Assembly: GCF_000152805.1 (NCBI RefSeq)
Contig: NZ_CH902578.1
Span: 1,261,240 to 1,325,239 of the forward strand
Direction: 5' to 3'
From: Maritimibacter alkaliphilus HTCC2654
Lineage (GTDB): Bacteria; Pseudomonadota; Alphaproteobacteria; Rhodobacterales; Rhodobacteraceae
Length of the DNA: 64,000 nucleotides
Both the position numbers and the translations under genes were made by a program. A model generated the notes under the pieces. It did no database searches, was not told the DNA's origin, and saw only the letters and a program-made list of their open reading frames with translations. Below are positions 43,784 to 51,561 of the stretch, in pieces. Each line of letters opens with the position of its first letter. Positions within the stretch are counted from its first letter, which is position 1.

Positions 43784-45052
43784 TCAGTAAGACGCGCGGC
43801 GGTTGTCCTGCTTGTAGGGCGCAGGCTGCACGGTCGCGCGGATCTCGATCTGCGGGTTGCCGGGGGCACCCCACAGCACCGAGACTTCGTTCCCGATCTC
43901 GGCCTCGGCCACGTCGACGGTGGCCAGCGACAGCATTTCGCGGAAGAAGTAAGAGTAGCCGCGCGAGGTGGTCGTCCCGATGTCCCGCCCGTTCTTCAGC
44001 ACGCGGTCGCAGTACATGAAGCCACGCTGATCGCGGGGGATCTCCATCCAGTCGTAGGGCTGATCCTTGCCGAAGAGCGAGGCAAAGACCTTGCCGATGT
44101 CGTCGGCGTTCCAGACCAGCGTGCGGATCACACGGCGCGGGTTCGCCTTTTCCTCGGCCAGCGCGTCGCGCCCGATGAAGTCGTGGCCCAGATGGATGCG
44201 GTTGGCCCAGCCCAGTTCGACGGGCGAGCGGTACCAATCGGACACCTTCTTGCCTTCAAAGCTGCCCGCGACGTTGAAGGTCGAGGCGAAGGCGGGCATG
44301 GCCGACCGGAACTCGTCCAGATACCCGGCCATGTCCGGTTCGAAGATCGCGGGCAGATAGTCGGTGACGATGGTCGGGAAGCACGCCTCGAGGTGGTTGA
44401 TGAACGCCGCACGCCCGCCCAGCTTGCGAATGCCGAACTCTTTCCCGGCTTCGACGATGGCGTCGTATACGTCCTGACTTTTCCTGATGTCGCCCTGAAG
44501 CTCGAACCCAAGCTCGCCCGCCATGCCCTGACGCAGCGCGACCACGTCGCACCCGGCGATCTTGATGTGGCCGTTGTACATGAACTTCACGTCGCGCAGC
44601 TTCTGCCCGCAGGCTTTTTCGACGACGTGGATCGCGTCCGGCCCTTGCACCTGAAAGTTGAACCAGTCGTCGCCTTCAGATGTGGCGTTGTAGTCGCCAT
44701 GGCGCATCTTGTAGTCGACCCAGAAGGTGCCGCGCCCGAAGTGCATGAACTCGTCTTCGCCCAGACGGGTCAGCACGCCCTCGGCAATCAGCTTGCCGTT
44801 CTCGTCGGTGTGAATGACGTGCTTGGACTGGTTCAGCTCGAACTTCTCGAAATTGTTGACGGACGTGTCCGCGAACAATTTCAGCGCATCCGGCCCCCGG
44901 AACCGCCGCTCCCACAGGAACGACCAGTCACCGATGTAGCAGCCTTCCTTCCACGACATGCTTTCGTCCTGCCAGTCGGTGTATTCCGGCTGGCCCCAGC
45001 GCGTGGTGAAGTAGCCTTCCGGCGTTCTGCGCAGTTCCTCGATGGTTTGCAT
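43784..45052 (-). CDS. LigM/DesA-like tetrahydrofolate-dependent O-demethylase (aminomethyltransferase family)
   Basis: 422 aa from ATG 45052, with GGAGGACAG before it. GcvT-superfamily protein that resembles vanillate/syringate demethylases LigM and DesA along its length, from memory of the family: RGPDALKLFADTSVNN, FQVQGPDAIHVVEKACG, LRQGMAGELGFELQG, HDFIGRDAL, YSYFFREMLSLATVD. LigM is a little longer (about 470 aa). It would move a methyl group from a methoxyl or related donor to tetrahydrofolate. It lies between a GntR regulator and the Liv importer, all on one strand. A DMSP demethylase role is less likely by length and motifs, but other methyl donors cannot be excluded. Confidence 0.78.
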   Translation of the reverse strand: MQTIEELRRTPEGYFTTRWGQPEYTDWQDESMSWKEGCYIGDWSFLWERRFRGPDALKLFADTSVNNFEKFELNQSKHVIHTDENGKLIAEGVLTRLGEDEFMHFGRGTFWVDYKMRHGDYNATSEGDDWFNFQVQGPDAIHVVEKACGQKLRDVKFMYNGHIKIAGCDVVALRQGMAGELGFELQGDIRKSQDVYDAIVEAGKEFGIRKLGGRAAFINHLEACFPTIVTDYLPAIFEPDMAGYLDEFRSAMPAFASTFNVAGSFEGKKVSDWYRSPVELGWANRIHLGHDFIGRDALAEEKANPRRVIRTLVWNADDIGKVFASLFGKDQPYDWMEIPRDQRGFMYCDRVLKNGRDIGTTTSRGYSYFFREMLSLATVDVAEAEIGNEVSVLWGAPGNPQIEIRATVQPAPYKQDNRRASY

Positions 45053-45140
45053 TGCTGTCCTCCGTTCTTCAGCAGACACAGCTTCCCCGGCCGTTGCCGA
45101 CAGTGTCGCAGCGGTGGTCGAAGTCTGTGATTTCAGGTGT

Positions 45141-45884
45141 TTATTTCCGGCTTGCTCTTTTCGCTTTCTCGGCAATCCAGGGAATGGGTTCGTCCTTTGC
45201 GCGCAGGAGCTGCAAGTAGCGTGCCGCGCAGAAGGAATGTTCGTGGGCAAGGCGCTCGGCGCGGGTGGCGTTGCCCGCGCGGATGCATTCGACGATGGCG
45301 CGGTGCTGTTCCTGCGCCATGATCAGCACCTTCTTGACCGCCCCGTGGTTCAGCGTCAGGGACTCGACGAACGCGTTGGGCGAGCCGAACGGCAGCGCCT
45401 TGATCCGGTCCAGCGACATCGCAAGCATCTCGCTGTCTGACGCGTCGAGCAGGAGCCGGTGGAATTCGTTGTTGAGGTGAACGTATTCGGTCTGCTCACT
45501 GTCGGTGGTGAGCCGCCCGACCACGTCGTCAAGCTCGAGCACGACACTGTCCATCTTCTGAAGGGTCGCCGCAGGCACGTCCCGGTCGGCGGCCAGCCGC
45601 GCCGCCATCCCCTCAAGAATCCCGCGGATCTCGATCGCCTGAAAAACATCCTTTTCCGTATACGATTTGACCTCGTAGCCGCTTTTCTCGCGTTTCGCGA
45701 GAAGACCCTCTTCGGCTAATTGTGCCAGCGCGGCACGGGCCGGCGTGCGCGAGACACCAAAGCGTTCGACGATCAGCGGTTCCGACACCCGCGCACCCGG
45801 CGCTAGCGTTCCATCGACGATCAGCCCGCGCAGCCCAAGGAAGGCCGCGAGTGTCTGGGATTTTGTGGTGTCCGACTCGGTCAT
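45141..45884 (-). CDS. GntR-family regulator, FCD type
   Basis: 247 aa. Winged HTH over residues 12-75 (LRGLIVDGTLAPGARVSEPLIVERFGVSRTPARAALAQLAEEGLL), FCD helical domain after (HLNNEFHRLLLDAS is the metal-site helix). First gene of the leftward operon gntR - demethylase - livKHMGF. Two strong palindromic CGTATACG sites lie 58-122 bases before it, indicating autoregulation of the whole operon. A third CGTATACG occurs inside its own coding region (45657-45664). Confidence 0.87.
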   Translation of the reverse strand: MTESDTTKSQTLAAFLGLRGLIVDGTLAPGARVSEPLIVERFGVSRTPARAALAQLAEEGLLAKREKSGYEVKSYTEKDVFQAIEIRGILEGMAARLAADRDVPAATLQKMDSVVLELDDVVGRLTTDSEQTEYVHLNNEFHRLLLDASDSEMLAMSLDRIKALPFGSPNAFVESLTLNHGAVKKVLIMAQEQHRAIVECIRAGNATRAERLAHEHSFCAARYLQLLRAKDEPIPWIAEKAKRASRK

Positions 45885-45935
45885 GCTGGGTCTCCTCCGT
45901 CTGCCTATAAAACATTACACGGCGGCCCGGACAAG

Positions 45936-45952
45936 AAAAAACGTATACGAAA
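45936..45952. promoter_or_regulatory. GntR operator, proximal site (AAAAAACGTATACG)
   Basis: Core palindrome CGTATACG at 45942-45949, preceded by six A. It shares 14 consecutive bases, AAAAAACGTATACG, with the distal site. Core centres are 52 bases apart, about five DNA turns, so two dimers could sit on the same face and interact. Confidence 0.7.
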
Positions 45953-45988
45953 TGACCTTTTTTTCGCAAACTACGCCCTCTTTAACGA

Positions 45989-46006
45989 AAAAACGTATAC
46001 GTTTTT
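45989..46006. promoter_or_regulatory. GntR operator, distal site (perfect 18-bp palindrome)
   Basis: AAAAACGTATACGTTTTT is perfectly symmetric. The A/T flanks stand out in GC-rich DNA. With the proximal site it should bind the GntR protein encoded at 45141-45884. Confidence 0.75.
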
Positions 46007-46467
46007 CCAAGTACCGTCGCGCAAAGCGAGCGCTCTTCGCCCGCAAACCTTCGAAGGCTGGTCGGAAACTTCTCGGCCAAGGCGTGAAGGGGCTGCGCCA
46101 AGCCTTTGACTTTCACGGAGATCACGTTGAAGTGCGGGCAACATCACCCGGATCGCAGACCTCATACCCGGCGAAAACGCGCCGCCGTCACCGGATCGTT
46201 TCGTGACGGACGTCGAGGCCTCACTCGCGCCCTAGGTCCACCGCATTGAGAGCTAAACGGCTGAAACGACCATGGGGCACAATGGCCAACCATATGGACT
46301 TGGGATCGGTCTGGAAACGGTGGCAACAGGCCCTGCGGGTCTTGGGACGAAGCTGCGAAAGCCCCCTGCCCGACCATCAGACGGCACCCTCAGCAGGCGC
46401 GGGCCCTCGGCAGAGCCCGAACCCGCCTCAGAAACCCGCCCGCTGACAGCTGTCCTGCGCTCGCGTT
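46007..46467. other. Intergenic region without a gene
   Basis: About 460 bases between the GntR operators and the end of the ribose-type permease gene. Short open frames on both strands show no recognisable protein. No tRNA, repeat or clear terminator was seen. Confidence 0.4.
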
Positions 46468-47469
46468 TTAGCCGATGTCGGACGCCTCGCGCCCGCGGGT
46501 CAGCTGCGAAATCGTCACGGCGAGGATCAGTGCGCCACCGTTGAAGACGTTCGTGACCCACAGCGGAATCCCGAACATGGTCAAGCCGGTGATCCCGGTG
46601 CCGAGGAAATAGACCGCGACGATGGTGCCCCACGGATTGAACCGTCCCGGCATGATCGTCGTCGAGCCAAGGAAGGCCGCGGCGAAAGCGGGAAGCAGGT
46701 AGTTCAGCCCCGAATACGGGTCGGCGGACCCGAGGACGCCCGCATAGAGCACCCCGGCGAGCGCGGCGACGACGGACGAGGCGACGAGCGCGCCTACGCG
46801 CATCTTTTCCACCGGGATGCCGTTCAGCCGCGCCACTTCGCGCCCACGCCCGACGAACAGAAGCCGCCGGCCAAGAGGTGTGAAGTCGAAGACATACCAG
46901 AGAACGATTGCCGCCGCGAACGCGTAGTAGAAGGCGTAAGGCACGCCGAACAGCCGTCCGCCGACCACCCACATGATCAACGCGTTGTCGATGCCGCCGA
47001 TGGTCGAGGAATTAGTGAACCACTGCACGACGCCCGAGATGAGCGAGGTGCTGCCCAGTGTCACGACCAGAGAGTGAATGCGGAAATAGACGATGAACAG
47101 CGCATGAAAGAGGCCGACCGCGAGCCCGCCCAAAAGGGCGAGAAGGATCGAAAGCTCGATCGACACATCCATCCACGAATTCAGGACCGCGATCATACAG
47201 GACGACAATGTCATCGTCGCCCCGACGGCGAGGTCATAGTCCCCCGATGTGAGGGGAATGATGATCGCCAGCGCCAGAAGCGCGGCGGGCGCATAGGAGG
47301 CGAACAGGATCGAGAAGTTGCCCCAGCGCAGGAAGGACTCCGGCATGGCGATGGAAAACCCCGCGATCAGCAGAAACCACACGAGGATCAGCGCGTAGCG
47401 TTCGAACAGCCGCATGGCGTTCACATTGGACTTCTTGCGTGGCGTTGCGGATTCCGTGGACGTGCTCAT
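46468..47469 (-). CDS. Ribose-type ABC transporter permease (RbsC family)
   Basis: 333 aa, about ten hydrophobic segments. RbsC-family segments: LALAIIIPLTSGDYDLAVGATMTLSS, GSTSLISGVVQWFTN, and PAFAAAFLGSTTIMPGRFNPWGT, where the family has its conserved A-FLG loop. The start overlaps the ATPase stop (47466-47469). Last gene of the operon: binding protein, ATPase, permease. Confidence 0.86.
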   Translation of the reverse strand: MSTSTESATPRKKSNVNAMRLFERYALILVWFLLIAGFSIAMPESFLRWGNFSILFASYAPAALLALAIIIPLTSGDYDLAVGATMTLSSCMIAVLNSWMDVSIELSILLALLGGLAVGLFHALFIVYFRIHSLVVTLGSTSLISGVVQWFTNSSTIGGIDNALIMWVVGGRLFGVPYAFYYAFAAAIVLWYVFDFTPLGRRLLFVGRGREVARLNGIPVEKMRVGALVASSVVAALAGVLYAGVLGSADPYSGLNYLLPAFAAAFLGSTTIMPGRFNPWGTIVAVYFLGTGITGLTMFGIPLWVTNVFNGGALILAVTISQLTRGREASDIG

Positions 47470-49100
47470 GGTGTCCCCTTGTCTTGGCCCGCTGCGTCTT
47501 GTGCACGACCCTCGGCCGTGCCCAGCGACGAATAGCAGGCTTGCGTGATGTTGTCCTTGTCGACCTGCGAGCCGGCCAGCTCATCGACGATACGACCGCG
47601 CGCGAAGACGAGCACGCGGTCACACAGCTCGGCGAGCTGTTCGGCATCGGAGCTGGCGCAGATCACGGACATACCCTTGGCGGCGGCCTCTTTCACCGCC
47701 TTGAAGATGTTGGCGCGCGTGCCGACGTCGACGCCCTGCGTCGGTTCGTCCAGCAACAAAAGCCTCGGCTCGCGTTTCAGCCACCGCGCGATAAGAACCT
47801 TCTGGGCGTTCCCGCCGGACAAGTTGCCCAGGTTCAGTTCCGGGTCGTTCGGGCGCACCTCGAAGCGTTCCCCGAGCGCCTTCGCCTCGCGCCGCATCTG
47901 GCCGTTGCGCAGGAACCCGCCCTGCACGTACCCGCCGATGTCGGGCAGGAGCATGTTCTCGAACACCTTCATGTTGCCGACGCCGCTCTTGGTGTCCCGG
48001 TCACCGGGCAGGAGCGCGATGTTTTCGGCGATGGAGGCCGCCGGTGTCATCGTGCGCAGGTCGAAGTGCTTGCCGTCGTCGAGCGTCATTTCGCCCGAAT
48101 GCGCGGGATCCGCGCCGAAGACGAGGTAGGGGATCTTGTCGTAGCCCGAGCCGATCAACCCGGTCAGCCCGAGGATTTCACCCTTCCCGACCGTGATGTC
48201 GCAGGTCGGGATACCTGCGCCCGACAGACCCTTCAGCCGGGCCATCGGTTCGAACTTACGGGCGACGTGAACGGGGGGTGCGGCGCTGGCGAGGGAGCGG
48301 CCGATAATCATCTCGATCATCTGGTCCCGGCTCGCATCGCGTGTTTCGATTTCGCCCGACACCTTGCCGTCGCGCAGGATGGTCACGCGGTCGGTGATCT
48401 CCATCACCTCGTCGATGTCGTGCGAGATGAAGGTGACGGCGGAGCCATGATCGGCGATCTGGCGCATGAGCTGGAACAGCCGGTCCACGCCTTCCTTGGG
48501 CAGGAACGGCGTGGGTTCGTCCAGCAGGACGAGGCCGGGTTCACCCGTGCGCTCGCATTCCTCGCGGATTTCCTCGAAGGCCCGGATGATCGCGATGAGC
48601 GCGCGGTTCACAGCACTGAGTTCGTCGATCCGGCGCCATTGTTCGACGTCCACATCGTAGCGGTCCAGCGTCTCTTGCGCCGCCGCGCGTTCCTTGCGCC
48701 AGTTGATCCGGCGACCCTTGCCGAGCGCGATCTGCGATAGGCGAAGGTTTTCGAGCACCGTAAGCGACGGCACGAGGCCGAGGTTCTGGTGCACGAAACT
48801 CATCCCGAGACGGCGGAAGGTCGAAGGGTCCAGCGGCAGCGGAACGTCGCGCCCGTTGAACTGCATCGAACCGCCCGGATCGGGGGCGTGAAACCCTGCC
48901 AGAACCTTGATAAGGGTGGACTTGCCGGAGCCGTTGGTTCCCAGAAGCCCATGCACCTCGCCCGGCTCGATGGTCAGCGAGACGCTGTCCAGCGCCCGGG
49001 TCGCACGGAATGTCTTGGATATGTTCTCCAGGCGAAGCGTGGGTGGCGTCTGTGTCGACGCCACCCGATCGTTCCGCGCAGAGATCTGCTCGGTTGTCAT
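47466..49100 (-). CDS. Ribose-type ABC transporter ATPase (RbsA family)
   Basis: 544 aa with two ATPase halves. First half: Walker A GTNGSGKST, a degenerate signature (LSAVNRALIAIIRAF), Walker B LVLLDEPTPFL. Second half: degenerate Walker A (LTGLIGSGYDK) but good signature LSGGNAQKVLIARWL and Walker B LLLLDEPTQGVD. This split of good and degenerate motifs is normal for RbsA-type proteins. The N-terminal 20 residues are a short extension. Gap of 5 bases to the binding protein gene. Confidence 0.87.
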   Translation of the reverse strand: MTTEQISARNDRVASTQTPPTLRLENISKTFRATRALDSVSLTIEPGEVHGLLGTNGSGKSTLIKVLAGFHAPDPGGSMQFNGRDVPLPLDPSTFRRLGMSFVHQNLGLVPSLTVLENLRLSQIALGKGRRINWRKERAAAQETLDRYDVDVEQWRRIDELSAVNRALIAIIRAFEEIREECERTGEPGLVLLDEPTPFLPKEGVDRLFQLMRQIADHGSAVTFISHDIDEVMEITDRVTILRDGKVSGEIETRDASRDQMIEMIIGRSLASAAPPVHVARKFEPMARLKGLSGAGIPTCDITVGKGEILGLTGLIGSGYDKIPYLVFGADPAHSGEMTLDDGKHFDLRTMTPAASIAENIALLPGDRDTKSGVGNMKVFENMLLPDIGGYVQGGFLRNGQMRREAKALGERFEVRPNDPELNLGNLSGGNAQKVLIARWLKREPRLLLLDEPTQGVDVGTRANIFKAVKEAAAKGMSVICASSDAEQLAELCDRVLVFARGRIVDELAGSQVDKDNITQACYSSLGTAEGRAQDAAGQDKGTP

Positions 49101-49105
49101 GGGGA

Positions 49106-50224
49106 TCAGTTCAGGCCCCAGAGCTCACGGAAACCCGACACGTAGGCGTCGCCATAACCCGTGTCGAACTGCGCGGGCGTGCCTGCCATCTCGGCGTTGC
49201 TTTCGTCGAAGATGTAGAACGGCACGTTCAGCTTCTCCGGCACCGGCAGACCGCACAGGTCACGCATGTTGGCATCGACCGTGGCATATGCGATCCAGTC
49301 GAGGCTTTCGCCGATGTCCATCGAAACCGAGCCTTCCTGGATGTAGTCGAGCACGAAGGGCGTGCCGTTGAAGGTCGCGACCTTCACCGAGCCGAGGTTG
49401 CCGGTCAGGCGAAGCGCCGGAACGACGAACTGCGACATGGAATCGTAGATCGGCACGATCACGTCGATCTCGGGGTTGGCCTGAAGCGCCGACTGAACCG
49501 ACGACTGGATCTTGGTGCCCCATTCGGCCACGCCGACGTTGACCTCCTGCACGATTTCGCAATCCGGGCAGTTCTCGGCGAGCACGCTTTCGAACCCGTC
49601 GACGAGCGGAATGGTGGGCGGCACTTCACGCGACACGACGAGAAGGACTTTGCCCGCACCGTCCGTGTTCACCGTGACCCAGTTGGCGAGGATCTTGCCG
49701 ATCTCGTTGAAACCGACCGGAAGCGTCGAGGACAGCAGTTCGTTCGGCGTGTCCGAGGGGTCGTAGAAGTGCGACGTGGTCACTTTCACGCCCGCCTCGT
49801 TGGCGGCGGTGATCTGCGGCACGACGGTATCGGGCGAGATGCCCGAAATCAGGTTGATGACGTCGAAACCATCGCGGATCGCGAAGTCGAAGCCCTGCAC
49901 CCACTGGCTGGGTTGGCCCTGGTTTTCCCATTCGGCCACTTCGAGCCCGATGTCCTCACCCACCGCTTTCATGCGGTCGATGATCCCCTTGAGGAAGGGG
50001 TTGGCGCTGCTGTTCGGGATCGCCAGCATCTTGCGGTCCGCGGCGCATTCGCGAATGTCGAAGGGGTCGCCCGGTGCCGTGAAGACCGGCTGTTCGAGGT
50101 AAGGCGCGAGGGCCTCCTGAGCGCGTGCGATGCCTTCCGAGGCGTCCTGCGCACTTGCCGCCGTACCGGCGACCGAAAGCGCCAGCGCCGATACCAGGCC
50201 CTTGATTGTGTTGGAGTGTGTCAT
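49106..50224 (-). CDS. Ribose-type ABC substrate-binding protein
   Basis: 372 aa from ATG 50224 (GGGAGATAC before it). Signal peptide residues 1-26 (IKGLVSALALSVAGTAASAQ). Type I periplasmic binding fold with ANPFLKGIIDRMKAVGEDIG, NLISGISPDTVVPQITAANEAG, and VIVPIYDSMSQFVVPAL. About 50 residues longer than RbsB, with an N-terminal insert (EALAPYLEQPVFTAPGDPFD). A 14-bp operator-like sequence and a TTGACA box lie upstream. Given the co-regulated enzyme set, the ligand may not be a sugar. Confidence 0.85.
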   Translation of the reverse strand: MTHSNTIKGLVSALALSVAGTAASAQDASEGIARAQEALAPYLEQPVFTAPGDPFDIRECAADRKMLAIPNSSANPFLKGIIDRMKAVGEDIGLEVAEWENQGQPSQWVQGFDFAIRDGFDVINLISGISPDTVVPQITAANEAGVKVTTSHFYDPSDTPNELLSSTLPVGFNEIGKILANWVTVNTDGAGKVLLVVSREVPPTIPLVDGFESVLAENCPDCEIVQEVNVGVAEWGTKIQSSVQSALQANPEIDVIVPIYDSMSQFVVPALRLTGNLGSVKVATFNGTPFVLDYIQEGSVSMDIGESLDWIAYATVDANMRDLCGLPVPEKLNVPFYIFDESNAEMAGTPAQFDTGYGDAYVSGFRELWGLN

Positions 50225-50285
50225 GTGTATCTCCCTGTTGCCGTTGATGTGCGTCGCGGTCGTTTTGGTCGACTCGTCGTTGACT

Positions 50286-50299
50286 TGAATACGCATTCA
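50286..50299. promoter_or_regulatory. LacI-type operator, copy 1 (TGAATACGCATTCA), before the ABC importer
   Basis: Near-perfect palindrome with arms TGAAT/ATTCA. Its exact reverse complement occurs at 55459-55472. On the minus strand it directly follows a TTGACA box (50324-50329) and an AAAGAT -10-like hexamer (50301-50306) spaced 17 bases, so it would cover the transcription start of the importer operon, a classical repressor position. Confidence 0.75.
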
Positions 50300-50505
50300 C
50301 ATCTTTCTCAGAATTCGATTCATTGTCAATCATGCATTCTTGGGTTTCTCCCCGAGCCTTGAATTCGGATGCAGGGATTGCCGCCTGCCAAGGGCCCGTG
50401 GCATGGGTGCAGAATATGATCGCCTCGGGGCGTGCAATCCATTAGAGAGTGATCCGCGCTGGCCCCGGTCGGCGCGGTGGTGGACGGAAAAGGTATTTTG
50501 TAGCG

Positions 50506-51540
50506 ATGGCACGTCTCAAATCACGGGTGACTTCCTTCGACGTGGCCAAACTCGCGGGCGTGTCACAGCCTGCCGTGTCGCGCGCCTTCACGCCCGGTGC
50601 GAGCATCACGAAGGAAAAGCGCGACCGCATTCTGGCCGCCGCGAAAGAGCTGAACTACGTGCCGAACGTGTTCGCGTCGAGCCTGTCGTCGAAGCGCAGC
50701 AACATGGTCGCGGTCATCAGCGGAAACCTGAACAATCCCTTTTATTCCGAGACGTTGCAGGTGTTCGTGGAATCCATCCAGCGCACCCATCGCCAAGTCC
50801 TCGCTTTCTCGGTGCAGGACGGGCGCGACAGCGACGACGTGATGATGCAGGCGATGCGCTATCCCATCGACGGGCTGGTCGTCACCTCGGCCCAGATGTC
50901 GTCCGAACTCGTGAAACTCAGCGAAGGTCTGGGCATCCCGGTGGTCATGTTCAACCGCCGCGTTGTCGGATCCGAACTGTCCGGGGTCCAGTGCGACAAC
51001 TTCGAGGGGAGCGCGGTTCTGGGTCGGCTGATGGCGGCTGCGGGCGCGCGGCGCATCCTTATCGTGCGGGGCGATCCGCAGGGATCGACGAGCATCGACC
51101 GGGTTCAGGGGTTCCGGTCCGCCGTGGACGGGGTCGCCGGGGTCGAAATCGAAGAGGTCGACGGTGAATCGAGCTATTCCGGCGCGCGAAACGCCATGAT
51201 CCGCCGCTTCAACGGGCCGGGTCCGCGCTTCCCCGACGCGATCTTCGCGGTGAACGACATCATGGCGATCGGCTGCGCCGACGCGCTGAACGAGAACTTC
51301 GGCCTGAAGATACCCGATGACATCATGCTCGCCGGGTTCGACGGGATCCGGGAGGGGCAGCGCGCGCCCTACAGCCTGACGACGGTGCGTCAGCCGGTCG
51401 AACGGATGGTCGCGGAAACGCTCGAGCTTTTGAAGGCCGCGCCGGAAGACCTGAAAGGGGCCGAAGCACAACGCCGGGTGATCCCCGGCGATCTGATCCC
51501 GGGCCACACCGTGCCCGGAATGGGAAGGTGGGCGCGCTAG
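50506..51540 (+). CDS. LacI-family transcriptional regulator
   Basis: 344 aa from ATG 50506. N-terminal LacI HTH and hinge: TSFDVAKLAGVSQPAVSRAF, then KRDRILAAAKELNYVPNVFASSL. The C-terminal periplasmic-binding-like effector domain includes AIFAVNDIMAIGCADAL and ends with the usual TTVRQPVERM region. Divergent from the ABC importer and convergent with hyuB (21-base gap). The paired 14-bp operators at 50286 and 55459 make it the predicted regulator of importer, hyuAB and the leuCD-like operon. Confidence 0.9.
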   Translation: MARLKSRVTSFDVAKLAGVSQPAVSRAFTPGASITKEKRDRILAAAKELNYVPNVFASSLSSKRSNMVAVISGNLNNPFYSETLQVFVESIQRTHRQVLAFSVQDGRDSDDVMMQAMRYPIDGLVVTSAQMSSELVKLSEGLGIPVVMFNRRVVGSELSGVQCDNFEGSAVLGRLMAAAGARRILIVRGDPQGSTSIDRVQGFRSAVDGVAGVEIEEVDGESSYSGARNAMIRRFNGPGPRFPDAIFAVNDIMAIGCADALNENFGLKIPDDIMLAGFDGIREGQRAPYSLTTVRQPVERMVAETLELLKAAPEDLKGAEAQRRVIPGDLIPGHTVPGMGRWAR

Positions 51541-51561
51541 GCACGCCCACCGCAAAGGGCC

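Noticed and set aside
44464..44471. Further GntR operator CGTATACG inside the demethylase gene
   Set aside because: It lacks the A/T flanks of the two upstream sites and is explained by Val-Tyr codons in the reading frame.
46007..46467. Insertion-sequence remnant or small RNA
   Set aside because: No inverted terminal repeats, direct repeats, transposase fragment or convincing stem-loop with T run was seen.
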